64,000 nucleotides of DNA from Amoebidium appalachense (GCA_963693365.1 CAVNZM010000001.1:9052001-9116000), one strand, 5' to 3'; shown: positions 23,995 to 37,460, counted from the stretch's first letter. Made by a program: numbers and translations. Notes: generated from the sequence alone by a model not told the origin.

Positions 23995-24498
23995 ATGCAG
24001 TTGACCGCCATCGCCGCCGCCGCCCTCGCCTGCGCCTCCAGCGCCGAAGCTGTCGGCAACTGGGGATGGGGCCCCGCCGCGAACTGCCCTGCCGGCACCG
24101 TGGCGGCATGGTGGGGGTGGGGTGGCTGCGTCAGTGCCACTGCCGTTAACAACAACAACTGCCCCCAGGGCCAGGCCTGGTGGTGGTGGGGCTGCGGTGC
24201 CACCAACTGCCCCCCGGGCACCGAGTTCCGTGATTGGCGCACCGGGTGCGTTGTCCGCCCTGCGTGCGGCGCGGGTACCACATGGGGGGGTTGGGCCAAT
24301 GGTTGTGTGAGGACCACCACTACTACCCGCGTTGCTTCTCGCCCTGCTCCGGCTCCTGCGGCTGTTAATGTGGGGACTCAGCCCGGTCGCGTCGCGGTTA
24401 ACGTCGTCGCCCCTGGGCCGGCCGCCGCTGATAACGTGGATATTGTGGATGGCTCCGCGGATGTGGTTGACGGAGAGGTGGTGGACGGAACGGCTTAA
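23995..24498 (+). CDS. Secreted Trp/Cys-rich repeat protein, copy 2
   Basis: Encodes the same 167 aa as 16406-16909: signal peptide, four Cys/aromatic repeats, Thr/Pro linker and acidic VDG tail. Reading both copies base by base, I see no difference in the 504 nt, including synonymous positions, while the flanks carry substitutions and indels. One difference lies 9 nt before the ATG. This points to recent gene conversion or a recent re-duplication limited to the gene body. The function is unknown; it is probably exported. Confidence 0.85.
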   Translation: MQLTAIAAAALACASSAEAVGNWGWGPAANCPAGTVAAWWGWGGCVSATAVNNNNCPQGQAWWWWGCGATNCPPGTEFRDWRTGCVVRPACGAGTTWGGWANGCVRTTTTTRVASRPAPAPAAVNVGTQPGRVAVNVVAPGPAAADNVDIVDGSADVVDGEVVDGTA

Positions 24499-24741
24499 AA
24501 TCCGAATTCCGATTTTGTGAAACAAGAATTATGAATCTTGGCCCTACTCCCCGTTGTTGTGTTGTATGTTATATGCCTTATGAGGTAAAGTAGATCTGTA
24601 GATATTCTGTCACTTATTATGAAAAGTTGTTTGTGCTTCGCACGTTTTTTTACCATTGTTCACGCACAAACCATTAGATGGTGGTGGTCTTCATTCACCT
24701 GGATTTAGCGCAATTGGCCCTGGCGGCACGCTGTATCCAAG

Positions 24742-24747
24742 AATAAA
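24742..24747 (+). terminator. Polyadenylation signal, secreted-protein gene copy 2
   Basis: AATAAA 244 bp after the stop. Confidence 0.6.
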
Positions 24748-24937
24748 TTCATTTTATACCTCTCAAGCGCACGACCTGGTTATGAAAAAGTCTTTGTATT
24801 CGTACATCTGCATGCATTTTTGTAGCTGTCCCGGCGGTGCTTCTTTCCTTGTTCATTTAACGAGTGTCAGGGTTGAGGATTGAGTGAAAGACCCAAAACA
24901 ACCGACCTTCATAATAATCGTGCACTTTAAATGGTGT

Positions 24938-25125
24938 GGTGTGTGTGTGTGTGTGTGCGCGCGCGTGTATGCTAAATGGTGTGGTGTGTGTGTGTGTGTG
25001 TGTGTGCGTGCGCGTGTATGCGTGTGTGTACGCTTTTTATATTCTATTTTATTGTTGGGAGGGGGGGTTGGAGAATTGTTTTTTTTTTTTTTTTTTTTTT
25101 TGGGAGGGGGGGTGGGGGGGGGGGT
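24938..25125. repeat. GT blocks and poly(T)-poly(G) tract
   Basis: Two GT-rich blocks preceded by AAATGGTGTGG (a local direct repeat), then about 22 T running into G-rich DNA. Confidence 0.85.
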
Positions 25126-25620
25126 TGGGATAACCTGCTTGTGCCATGGCTGGAAAGGTCAGTTTATTATTGGCTAGCTAATCCGGATCAGGATATCTCT
25201 CCAAAACCGTTCAGACACGCGACTATAACTAAAATATGAGGCTTACAGTAGACAGTATATCGTGGTAAAATACGACCACAACCATCAATAGATGTTGTCT
25301 TTAGATATGCCATTGGCTTTAACTACCAATATCAATGTTTGCAAGAGGATAAAGTGTAGAGGGGGGAGGGGACGGGGGGTGATGGGGACGAGTGGGGTTG
25401 CAATTGAGAGGGATGAGGTGCCAGGGAGGGGGCAACTCAAATAGACTGGCAGTTGGAGGGTACAAGTTCATATCGGGGAAGAATGGCCTGTCGGGATGAT
25501 AGCAGGCTTACTGGTGCTCGAATTTCATTCAAAATTAAACTTCTCAGCTATACCTATGTAGTGAAGTGTGGTTTCCTTAGGAGTTCCAGTGTCATTGTTG
25601 CCCAACGCGCTCTCCACACC
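25126..25620. other. Non-coding stretch
   Basis: No gene or repeat family recognised. Confidence 0.3.
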
Positions 25621-25624
25621 CCAT

Positions 25625-25681
25625 TACTACACACACGCATTCATGCGCACGCGCGTGCACACACATACACACACACACACA

Positions 25682-25760
<79 letters not shown>

Positions 25761-25815
25761 GCACGCACGCACACACACGCACACGCGCGCGCCCACACAC
25801 GTGCGCGCGCGCACG

Positions 25816-25893
<78 letters not shown>

Positions 25894-25912
25894 CACACAC
25901 ACACACACACAC
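25625..25912. repeat. (CA)n microsatellite
   Basis: Two long CA blocks around a CGCG-rich core. Confidence 0.97.
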
Positions 25913-26049
25913 TTTCCCTTGGGAGCCTCGTGTCTTCCATATAAACACTATACAGTGGTACCTGTACAGGTGCACTACAACCTTTTTTCTGCATATGCCA
26001 ATTTTTTCTCTTTCTTTTGAAGAATTTCCATCCATTTTTTTTGGCTTCG

Positions 26050-26262
26050 TAATGATGAGGGATTCTTGATTTTGAAACGGGGAGGGGGTATAGTAGTAAC
26101 TTTTGGCGGGGGGGAGGGGGAGGTGTGGGGGGAGGGGGGACCCACCCACCCCTCCGGCAGCAGTGGGGAGGCGGGGGGATGGGGACCCACCAACCACGTG
26201 ATTAGGGGGGGGGGGGGGGGGGGGGAGGGGGACCCACCCACCCCCCGGAAGCTGCCATCATT
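26050..26262 (+). repeat. G-rich minisatellite, inverted-repeat arm 1
   Basis: Begins AGGGATTCTTGATTTTGAAA and continues with GGGGACCCACC units separated by G-rich spacers (three units). The reverse complement of 28040-28255 starts in a similar way. Confidence 0.55.
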
Positions 26263-26439
26263 TGACTATATATATATCAGATAACCTGCTGATATCATAA
26301 TAGTACTACAATCACTGGGGTTTACATACATTGCCATTGCCAAAACACAAACATTGAGGCTAACTAAAAGAAGACTTAGTCGTTGATCACCTGAAATTCG
26401 GGCTATATGCCGTACGGTCATATGCTCGGGAGTCTCCAG

Positions 26440-26560
26440 ACTCATCCGGCCCCCCCTCCCCCCCCTCCGTTCCCCCCCTCCCCCTGTCACCCTCGGCCCC
26501 ACCCCCCACCCCCCTCCCCCCGGGACCCTGCCCCCTCCCCCCCCCCCCCCCCCTTCCTCT
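26440..26560. repeat. C-rich tract
   Basis: C-runs with T and A interruptions. Confidence 0.85.
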
Positions 26561-26854
26561 CCCACTCGTCTCCAGTTTCCCCACCGTGCACGCGCACACA
26601 CACACACACTTTCACACGTATTTAATTAACACGTACTTGCACACGCATGTACCACTCATGCACACGAGGCGCACAAGCTTTGACCAGCGATGAGCACCCG
26701 ACATACGCATGAACGTGCAGATGCATTCACCCACACCAAACACACACAAACATTCCCCGCCACACGCTGGCAGATATGCACACCAACACCTTACAGTGCA
26801 CACATGATAACCTTGCCCACAATTATCCATAATTTGGAAAAAAGTTCAAACCGT

Positions 26855-26856
26855 TG

Positions 26857-26919
<63 letters not shown>

Positions 26920-27080
26920 ACGTGTGTGTGTGTGTAGGGGGGGGGGGGGTATGTTGTGTGTAGGTGTGCGTGTGTGCGTGCGCGTGTGCACGTGCATTTA
27001 CTTGTGTAAATGAGTAGCGTGAGTGAGGGGTGGGTGTGTGTGTGTGTGGAAGGGGGGGGGGGGGGGGGTTTGAATCAGAT
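26855..27080. repeat. (GT)n and G-runs
   Basis: (GT)n of about 60 bp, then G-runs near 26938-26949 and 27052-27069. Confidence 0.95.
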
Positions 27081-27204
27081 CATGAGTGGGGCGGGCCGGA
27101 GGGGGAAGGGGGAAGGGGGAGAGTGGGAGAGGGGATTAAGAAAATGGTATAGAGCATATTATAGTGCATTTGGCAGAAGACGGTGACCGGCACAAACGGA
27201 TGGG

Positions 27205-27337
27205 AAGTGTGTGTGTGTGTGTGCGTGTATGGACGCCCAGGCGTGTGGGTGTGGGTGTTTGTGTGTTTTGTGTGTGTGTGTATGTGTGTGTGGCGCGCGC
27301 GCGCGTGTATGTGGGTGTTTGTGTGCTTTGTGTGTGT

Positions 27338-27377
<40 letters not shown>

Positions 27378-27596
27378 AGGTTTTTTTTTCACCGGGAAAT
27401 TTTTGCACTGGAGGTAATACATAATAGAGTTATCGTGTCAATGGGGTTTGTACTGAATGTTAACTCAGTGCCCATCATTGGTCATTTTAGCACTCAAAAA
27501 TGAATAACACGTTTCTGGTAGTTGGTTTCGTTAAGCTTCTGGAATTTTTTGGGCAGCCAAAGAACAGCTTTTGTCCCCCTAAACTCCCAGTTACGG

Positions 27597-27641
<45 letters not shown>

Positions 27642-27860
27642 TTTATGTACGTGGAAGCTGGAGTCTTTTTGTGAAAATTTCAGCATAGAGCTGAAATTTT
27701 AAAGAGAAGCACATAACCCAGAACAGAGCTTCAATTCGAACAATGTTAGATAGCCTTTTTCTATACAGTCTAGGGAGACGATTTAGTGTAAAAATTTCCC
27801 GGTGCAAAAATTTCTTGTGACCGCGGGGGGGGGGGGGGGGGGGGGGGGGGGATATGCATC
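27205..27860. repeat. GT block, G-runs and a short inverted repeat
   Basis: G-runs at 27337-27375, 27598-27639 and 27824-27851. The sequence CACCGGGAAATTTTTGCACT near 27389 recurs inverted near 27788-27810. No gene seen. Confidence 0.6.
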
Positions 27861-28003
27861 AGTGGCCAAAACGGAGGCAATTCCTCCGAAAGAGAAGGGG
27901 GAGAGAAAAAAAGAAAGAAAGAACAAAAAAATGACGAATACAACCTTTGGTGGGTGCGAAAGAGACTATGATGACACACATGGCCATATTAATCACGCGC
28001 ATG

Positions 28004-28255
28004 CCCCCCCCCCCCCCCCCCCCCCCCCCGGGGGGCAACATCCCCCTCGGCTAAGTGGGTCCCTTCCCCCCCCGGAGGGGGCGGGGGGGGGGGGGGGGGG
28101 GGGGGGGGGGAACCACCCACCCTTGCGGCTACCTTGGGGAGGGGGTTCCCCCTCCCGGAGGGGGGGGGAGGGATTCGACCGGTACCACCAGGGGAGACGT
28201 CGATATTTACTACTCCCCCCACTCCCATTTCAAATTCAAAATCCCTAAGACATAA
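28004..28255 (-). repeat. G-rich minisatellite, inverted-repeat arm 2
   Basis: Read on the - strand it contains TTAGGGATTTTGAATTTGAAA, then G-rich DNA with GTGGGT units, mirroring arm 1 at 26050. Confidence 0.5.
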
Positions 28256-28554
28256 TCAGCAGAATATCAGGTACTTGGAGGGGAGGGGGGGGGGGGGACT
28301 CGGAAAGGGGGAGCTCGGGACGGAGGACCACCTTTTGCAACACCCAGGCAAGCCACTGTGTAGAGAAAACTGTGTGAGTGCATGTATGTACTCGCCGTTT
28401 GTTCGAAACCGAGCGCAGGGTGTCTTGTGTGTATCTTGACGTATGTTTTTATTTCTTGACCCAAAGACATAGGAGTTCAAATTTGGGTTTTACGGTGTTT
28501 GATCGAAGCACAGAGACTCTTGGTACGATTCGAAGCGTTGTGGCAGAGACGTGT

Positions 28555-29000
<446 letters not shown>

Positions 29001-29449
29001 TGGGTCGACGCCCGTGTGTGCACGCGAGTTGGGGATGTGTGTGTGTTTTGCCTGTGAATGCCCGCGCGTGTGTGTGCTTATGTATGTATGCGTCTGCTTA
29101 CTGTGTTTTATAGAGCTATCGTGTACTTGCGTGCGTGTGTACTGCGTGCGCGTGTGCGAGTGTGCGCGTGTGCGTGTATGCGTGCGTGAGTGGTTATTTT
29201 TTCCTTGTGTGTTTGTGTGTACAGTGATTCATGTGTAATCATGGAATGCGCAGTATACGTAATACAGGTATTAAATATGATTTGTGTGTGTGTATGCACG
29301 TGTATGCACTTGTGTGCGTGTGTCCGTTTGTGTGGACGTGTGTATGAGCGTTCACGCGTGTGCGTGTTTGTGTTCGGTTGTGTGCACGTATACATGTGCA
29401 CATGTGTACACAGCGTATGACTTGCGTGTGTCAAGTGTGCGTGTCACCT

Positions 29450-29760
29450 GATGCAGACGCAAGTGCTAAGCGCTAGCCCGCCTGCGGGCTTTTCCCGGGC
29501 CGCCTCGCCACTCGCCAGCCTGCCGGCATGCACATTGTGGTTTTTGGGGGATTTGACGCCAGATCTCCGTGCAAGCCGCAGTGACCGCGCGCTCACGTTT
29601 TTCAACAGCGTGCACGTGTGTGTCAGGCCGAGCAAGGGCTTCTTAGAACTAATCTGTAATTGTAACGTTTTTTATGATAACAACATTTGTATGGTAATCA
29701 GGTGCAGGCATAATGTTGTGCACATAGAATGGGTTTACTGAAGGAAATATGTTGAAGCGA
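29450..29760. other. GC-rich island with hairpin, no gene assigned
   Basis: A GC-rich patch of about 180 bp with the hairpin AGCCCGC-CT-GCGGGCT at 29474-29489. Short ORFs on both strands are not recognisable. Confidence 0.35.
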
Positions 29761-29878
29761 GCCTCGCGGTTTGGTTTAGTTCGGGGTGCTACCGTACTGC
29801 TTCACAGCTGCAGAGAACTTTTGGTTCTAAATTCCTTACATTCCTCGCACGTTCCTCGATCTCAAATAACGCACTCCT

Positions 29879-30015
29879 ATTGGACATTGTCTCAAAACAA
29901 AGCTATACTTGCTTCCGATTGGATTTTAATAAATTAATTGAATTCGATCTAAAGGCGTATCAAGCAAATGATTGGTGGATAGTTAACACTTCGGAAGTCG
30001 CCGTGTCTATATATA
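29879..30015 (+). promoter_or_regulatory. CCAAT/TATA promoter upstream of the receptor gene
   Basis: Three inverse CCAAT boxes (ATTGG at 29879, 29918 and 29971) precede TATATATA at 30008-30015. The receptor ATG is 355 bp further on, so a leader of about 330 nt or a 5' UTR intron is implied. A second TATA-like site at 30338 is probably too close to the ATG. Confidence 0.55.
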
Positions 30016-30369
30016 GGGGCCCCTCTGTTTCTTTCATTTTTCTGGGTTGGCACTCCGAAGAATTGGACAACAATTAATGTGTTCGATCTCTTAATACATA
30101 TACATGTGACGTGACAAACAGGCTACAGAGTTAGCAAACAACTAATTTATAGTTGTCAGCACACATAAGGCAAGCGTTGTTGGAAAAATTCGAAAGGAGC
30201 CACGTTTGAATCACCAGAATCTAGACACTCTAGTGTTGTTTTTATTTCGTTTTCCCCAGCATATGGATTAGCACAGACACATAGTCTGCTAAGAGTCGAA
30301 TTTAAAACTTGGTAGTTAGGGTATTCATTGCCACAGCATATATAATACTTCACAGCAGGCCAACTGAAA

Positions 30370-33184
30370 ATGGGTACACCCATACGAAGAGGATGGAGAT
30401 CATGGGCATGCCCTGCTCTCTCTATATTTTTCCTCCTGGCATTCGTGCACACAGTACTAGTAGATGCCGCAATCCTGTTTCAGGAGACTCGTCCACGCCC
30501 AACAAACGAAACCATTACCGAATACGGGCAGTATCTGTGCAGAGGAAGCACCAACCACACCACAAACATGGGGAGGGTGGCACGCGGCGAAACTCCGTCC
30601 GTTTGCTGCGACAATCTCACACCAGTTGTGTACGCCGTGGCGAAAAATGGGAGCATTTTGAACGCGGGAAGGCCTGTGGAAAACTACACGCAGTTTGCGG
30701 GTGCGTATAGAATGGTTGTGGCTCTGGCGGCATATGATATCAGCTCGGAGAACTTTGAAAAGGATAGGTTAGTTATGTGGAATCCGTTTCACTTGGAGGA
30801 GGCTGCAGATTTCAGAAAGGTTCTCGTCAACGCTTTGCAGGTAAGAAAACTCGCATTGTATATGTTGCCACGGCCGACGGCGTGTTGGCCATAATAACAG
30901 CACTGATTGTCGACTTTTGAGTTGTGGGTGCACATGATATAATGTTACATTAGGGTGCGCGCTGGCATGCGACGTGTGATGTCAGTGAGCTCTATATTGG
31001 TATCAAAAATCACCTGCAGCCTGCATATACGTATCGTGAAGGTATTACATACGTAACTTGTTGCATGCATTTGTGTACGATTGCCATTTATTGACGCCGC
31101 AAGCTGGTTTTATTGTGTGCATGTGCTATTGTGTATCTGCATTGGTTTTTTAAACAGCGTTGTACATCTTTGAAGTTGCCCTCTGAAAAATATCCTACAG
31201 TTTTCTCCTATGAAGAAAAGAAATTTGAAAAGGAAAAGGAGGGATATGTTGCGTAATTCAAACAAATTGCAGTATATATGGCAAGGTAAGCACAAAATCT
31301 CAAATTGGATTTCAGGCTGATGCAAGTGCGGGCGGTTTCAGGTAAATGATGCCCCACCTACTGTAACAGATCTACAATCATGTTTCACTCTAATTTATTT
31401 GCTTTTTATTCGAGAGTTCTAGAATCTTTCGGCAACACCACAAGTTATCTGAGGCCCCCATAGTTAAAGTAACTGAGTTCGTGAATGAGTAAGGAATGCC
31501 CTTAAGGTCACAACATGCGAGTGTTATCATATCATAACCCGCGCGCCAACAGTTACTCTTGGATACTCACATTTTATTTCCATCTTTTACACAGCACCTA
31601 GTGTGCCAGAGAACCATCGACATACCCAACCAAAAGCCATTGGTTGCCGAACTGTGGAATGTGGGCTGGGGACCAATCCAAGCCCTCTACAACCAAGACA
31701 GGCAGCCCGGCGCCGTCGCCCAATCGGATCACCCGGACGTGATTTTCGTGCGCCACAGTCACGTGCACGCCTTCCAATCAAAGGGCTTCCTTGCCGACAT
31801 CAACCGCTACCTTCGCGCCGAATACTCCAAGCCGGCAGCCGAGAAAGATCCGTTTGTCTCCGCTCTCTACCTAAAAAGGGTTAAAGAGGATATGGTAGAC
31901 TATTTCCGATTGGACTCCGACACGTGGGCCGCCGTCCCTGTGATTATGCACGTTCCTTTTTTGGCGTGGAACTTAACCACATACACCGCAAGTGAGTTTG
32001 TGGGGTCAAAACCGACCGGAACGGGTACGGGATGCTGCGGATCACTGGTTGAATACTGGAATATGAAAGAAAATCCATTCACATGGGCAGACCTTGCGGA
32101 TATGACGAGAAAGATCCAGTCAGATCCGAACGTGGGCGTCCCCTATCCGTTTGATTTCGAGCCAGGTATGCATGTACCCGTCTTTTTATCCCCCCCCCCC
32201 CCCCCCCCCCCCCCTCATACATGCACTCGTCTTTTTATCCCTCCCCCCCCCCCCCCCCCCCCCCCCATGCATGCAATCGTCTTTTTATCCCCCCCCCCCC
32301 CCCCCCCCCCACGTGTGCTCTGCGTGCGCATTACAAGTACACCATCTGCAAACGGTATTGGGTAAACAAGAGTGTGCACACTGTACATATTTGCGTGTGC
32401 ACATACACACGTCGCATGCTCACATGCACCTACATGCATAAAATATAGAGAAGTTCAACAAATACAATTGAGCACACACACACATGCACGCACACACACA
32501 CACACGCACACACACACACATATCACACAGGGGGTTTACCCTGTTTACTCGAGGCACAAGCTCGGTTCTCTTCACCATTTAGGGTTATTTCTAACGCATA
32601 ACCCACCAATCAGGCTACGATGAAGAGCTCGCGCTCATCAGCAGCAACCCGGACAGGCTCACACCCTTTGGCCGTGCCCTAAGTCTGGAGGCCCAAGATT
32701 ACACCGATTACACATGCGCCCTAACCACCCCAGATATGATCAGATCTCTCAACACCACGATCGGCCAATTGGTTGGCAACGATACGTTCGATCCGGATAT
32801 GTTCCCTGCTAGCAATCCCAATTACCAAAAATGGAATGCGGATTGGGAGAAAGGTATTACGGACCTAAAGAACCCATCTCCTTTTACCGAATATTATCGC
32901 TCCAAGCCTCTGATTGGATACAGATTCACAACACCTGATCGGTGGGTGACCCCCCCTTCCCCCCCCCCCCCCCCCTGCCCCGCCCTCATGAAATCCCCCC
33001 CCCACACACACACAGACACACAGCCACACACACACACACACACACACACACATTACTGTGCACCCCCTCCTTGCCCCCCGGAAAGTATACCATTGGAAAA
33101 AAGTAACATGAAGAACACATCAAATCTATTCGAAGCTCTCTGACACTCATTCCCCCACTCCGACCCCCCCCCCTTCCTCCCCCA

Positions 33185-33218
<34 letters not shown>

Positions 33219-33369
33219 CCCCCTGCCCCATCCCCAACCCACCACCACCACCACCACCACCACTGTCTCTTTCTCCCTCTCTCTCTGCGTGTCTGTTGTA
33301 CACACTCTCTCCGAGCCTACCTCTCAACATGCTCTCTCCTCCCCCCCCCCCCCCCCCCCCCCCCTCCCT

Positions 33370-33406
<37 letters not shown>

Positions 33407-33539
33407 TTCCCTTTTCTTTCGGTTTGTATTGATATGACCCATTTCCTCCTCAGCCAGCACATATCATCAAGCACACATTTATACAAACCTGCACACATTG
33501 CCTTAGCCACGTATACCCATGCACGTACATGGCACCCAC

Positions 33540-33577
<38 letters not shown>

Positions 33578-33580
33578 ACA

Positions 33581-33622
<42 letters not shown>

Positions 33623-34625
33623 CACACACACACACGCGCGCGCGCACGCGCGCGCACACACACACACACACAAACAAACAAACAAACACACACACACACA
33701 TACACACGCACAAAAAAGTGAGCACATCTCTCCGAATCCCCCCTTCCCCTCCCTCCCTTCCTCCCCTCCCTCCCTCCTCCCCACTCCCCACCTCCCCCCG
33801 AAACCCCCCTCCCCCCGCCCATCCTTACCCTCCGCCCCCTCCCCCAATCCCTAACCCCTCCTCATCTTTCCTATTTATCTCTCTTCACAAGCCTACATGC
33901 ACAAACCAACACATTTCTAACCAAAACCCTTTCTTTTTTCCCCACTTCGGCATACAGACCCGCACCCCGCCTACCAAACATCCACCTAGGTCTCCACCCG
34001 TCCGGGGACAAACTCGCACTTTCCGGTTTCGGCCTAGCTGCCACTTACAACACCCGAAATATCTCCTTAGCCTATAGTCTAGTGGCCCTCCTTGCAAGTT
34101 TCAAAGCGCCATATCTCGTCGGAATGAACGTGGCTTTGGATAGCGTGGCCCCCTACACCCAGGCGCAAAATATGTACCCGTGGGAAACTTCCTCCAAAGC
34201 AAAACGAGAGATATTGGTGTATTATCACACCACCACCGTCGGCGCACCAATCGGATACCCGTTTGGGTTCCCCCCTCAGATCAGCGAAATTTCGGAGCGG
34301 AAACCTTTCCGTAATTTCCTAATGGATCTCGTGGTGAAGAAACAGCCGATGGAGATTGCCGCCGATCGGGCGTGCAAGATCCTAAATCACATTTTCCTTC
34401 CGGAATGCCGCATGGATCGAGATCTCCAGATGACTATGGGTGTGTGCGACAAGGCGACCAATCAGCTAACGGTGAAATTTCATTGGCGGATGTACAATGA
34501 GACCCACCAGGCGTGCAGGTGAGCATGCACCCCTTCACTTTCTTTCTTCTCCTCCAGCCTCAACCCCCCCCCCCCCCCCAAAAAAAAAAAAAAAAAAAAA
34601 AAAAGGCCTCCCCCCTCCCCCCTTC

Positions 34626-34657
<32 letters not shown>

Positions 34658-35490
34658 AAAAAAAAAAAAAAATAAAAAAAAACCGAGACCACCATCTCAC
34701 CACCTCCCCAGTGAAGGCTAGTGATATCACTCATCCTCGTTGCCCCCTCCCCCTCCCCCCCCCTCCCCCCCCCCCCCCCCCCCCCCCCCCACCCCCAAAC
34801 AACCCCCTCACCCCCTCCTCCGCCCCTTCCGGGGGGGGGAGGGGGGGGCTTCCTCCCCGTCCGCTTACAACCGCAACAACTCTTTTGCTCCCCCCCCCCC
34901 TCCCCTCCCTCCCCCCCCCCCCCCCCCCCGTGCCACCCAAGCCGCAACTCCCCCCCCGGCCCCCCCCCCCCCCCCAAACCCCCTCCCCCTCCCCCCCCCC
35001 CCCCCCCCCCCCCTCTCACACACACATATACACACACAAAGATATATGCACACATGCATACACACAAAAACACCACTCTCGTTCTTCAATCTTCTCCCAC
35101 GGTTTCTATGCACATAATTGTTACGCTCACTCCTCAAACGCACTCATTCCTTTTAGACCCAACCCCTAAACTTGCCTCATATTCCCACGTTGTCACCAGT
35201 TCTCCCCGTCCCCTCCCCCCCCCCCTCCCCCTCCCCCCCCCCCCCCCCCCCCTACCAGACACCGGCCGTATCATCCTTTTACCTCCCCCCTAATTCCCAC
35301 GGCTACCACATTACATACATCGAAAAGCACAGGAATCCGAATGCATTATCTACTGGAATGTTCATGGTATTTACTAAATCCCAATTTTAGCCCTTTCAGC
35401 TGGTGCAAGAAACACCACATGCTCATCTCCCCCCCCCCCTCCCCCCCCCCCCCCCCCCCCGCCTGCCCCCGCCCTCCCCCCCCCTCCCCC

Positions 35491-35525
<35 letters not shown>

Positions 35526-36026
35526 CTGGGCTCCCACAGAGATGACGAGAATCTTCTGCCTGCCCCTCAGACGGTGACGTGCCGCTACCCGGGCACGCAG
35601 AGCGCCATCGTGCAGGGAATGTTTGCGCTGTCGGGGCTGGGGATAGCCTATTGCCTAATTGCAATGGTCGCAATTTGGCTGCTGCGGGCCGAAAAGGCCA
35701 TCAAGAGCGCCAGCCCCTTCTACTGCATCGTCATGCTGCTGGGCTGCGTATTTATGTTTGCGGCCGTCTTCCTGCTGCCGGGCCTGCCCTCGCGCGTCAC
35801 AATCACCATTGCTCTGTGGTTGTTCATCATCGGATGGTATGTTTGCTCTGCCCCCCTCCCCCCTCCCCCCCCCCCCCCGCCCCCCTCCACCCCCCTCCCG
35901 CCCCTCCCCCCAAACCACCTCCCACCAAGACCCCCCCCCCCTTCCCTCCCCCCCCCCCCCCCCCCCCAAACCCCCCCTTTTCCCAGACACCACCTCCATC
36001 CCACACAAGTCACGGCGAGAGAAAAC

Positions 36027-36112
<86 letters not shown>

Positions 36113-36119
36113 CGCCGTG

Positions 36120-36196
<77 letters not shown>

Positions 36197-36203
36197 CGCC
36201 GTG

Positions 36204-36287
<84 letters not shown>

Positions 36288-37460
36288 ACAGACGCACACA
36301 CACACCACACACACACACACACCCCCGCACAGTTAGCCGCACAGTTATCTATTTTTATCAAGCAGTTACCTAATATGTTTTTCTTTTCCCGCAGGTGCCT
36401 CCTCTACTCCAGTGTTGCCGTCAAGTTGTACCGCATCTTTGAATGTTTCCGCACCAAAAGGGTTAAGACGGGCGGCATGCGCCTGACAGATACATTCCTC
36501 ATGCTTCCCCTCTCCCTATTGGTCCTTGTCGACGTCATACTTCTCCTTACTTGGACATTTTTGGAGCCAATCAACGTAGGCATCCACACCCACGACCTGC
36601 CGATCATGCACCCCAAATACGGGTCGACCAATTTTGAGATCCCGCTTACTCAAGTTTCCACGAATTTCGGGCCTGCATTTTATGTTTTGGTCACGTACAA
36701 TATTCTATTAGTGGTTGTCGACTGCATTTTCAGCGCCAAACTGTGGAATGTGCCCAGCGACTACAACGAATCAAAATTCATCCTCGGGATCGTCTACAAT
36801 CTCGCAATGGTGTCGATCATCGCCGTCCCCCTGATCATCACCTTTGATGACATGATCGTAAAGTACCTCCTCTTCTCTTCGTGTCTGTTTTTCATGCTCG
36901 TGTTCGCCATTACCATCTTTTTCGTGCCTAAAATCCTAACCATAATGTCGTGCATCAATCTCCACGGTTTGAGTTCCGCAAGCACCCACCGCCGCACCAC
37001 GTCCCAGAGCCAATCGGGAACGGAGACCGAAAAGGGCGGCTGGGGTAGATTCTTCTCGCGGGCGGGAGGTAAGACGTCACTCCCGCAGAGAAGCTCAAAG
37101 AACAGAAGCCAAGCTCTACGCACCAATAGCATGACGCAAGATCTAGCCGGGGCCGATAATGTTCATCCGGCGCCCCCCGCGCACGTGCGCCTGCAACAAC
37201 TAAACAGCGGGGTGATGGAGGGGAGCGCGCATATGTCGGCCGCGGACCTAGGACAGGCGGAGAGAGATGAGGAAGCAGCCATGAACGATAAGGATATGAG
37301 GAAAAAGGTGCGGGAAATGAAGGAAATGGTGAAGGAGATTAGCGCAGAAAATGCAATGTTGAAGGAAAAATTGGTGGCGGTGAACAACGCTCACTCCAGG
37401 GCGGAGGGCGATAAGAGGCCTGCGGCGGCCAATAGGAGCTCGCAGTGGCTGCTCGGGTGA
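30370..37460 (+). CDS. GABA-B-like class C G-protein-coupled receptor
   Basis: Six exons: 30370-30840, 31595-32165, 32614-32941, 33958-34518, 35540-35836, 36395-37460. They join in phase to 1097 aa. N-terminal signal peptide/anchor (about 11-33), then an extracellular region of about 610 aa with several N-glycosylation sites (for example N46 and N62) and a Cys-containing C-terminal part. Its features ([22 protein letters not shown], an alpha/beta pattern) suggest a bacterial-type solute-binding lobe. Then come seven hydrophobic helices: about 670-692, 703-723, 730-752, 776-798, 835-856, 870-892 and 898-920. The IKSASPFYC loop after TM1 and TWTFLEP after TM4 resemble the 7tm_3 GABA-B group. 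The tail (921-1097) is basic/Ser-rich and ends in a predicted coiled coil (1039-1075), as in GABA-B subunits that dimerise. Ligand unknown. Confidence 0.88.
32190..32310. repeat. Three poly-C runs in tandem, receptor intron 2
   Basis: Three units of GTCTTTTTATCCC plus C-run plus a CATGCATGCA-like link. This is a small minisatellite containing C-runs, starting about 28 nt after the donor at 32166. Confidence 0.85.
33186..33725. repeat. C-runs and CA repeats in receptor intron 3
   Basis: C-runs to about 33405, then (CA)n at 33541-33710. Confidence 0.95.
34563..35525. repeat. Poly(C)-poly(A) tracts and C-runs in receptor intron 4
   Basis: Two consecutive C-run plus A-run compounds (34565-34605 and 34628-34682), then many C-runs up to the acceptor of exon 5. 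Confidence 0.95.
36027..36325. repeat. Triplicated (CA)n array in receptor intron 5
   Basis: Three CA blocks separated by a repeated CATGCGCCGTGCC linker. Confidence 0.97.

Larger units (their letters stand above)
23118..24944 (+). repeat. 1.8-kb duplicated gene block, copy 2
   Basis: Counterpart of 15549-17362. Visible flank differences include an added AGCAAC near 23487, CTGCAG near 23924, and several substitutions after the 3' AGGTAAAG. Confidence 0.92.
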
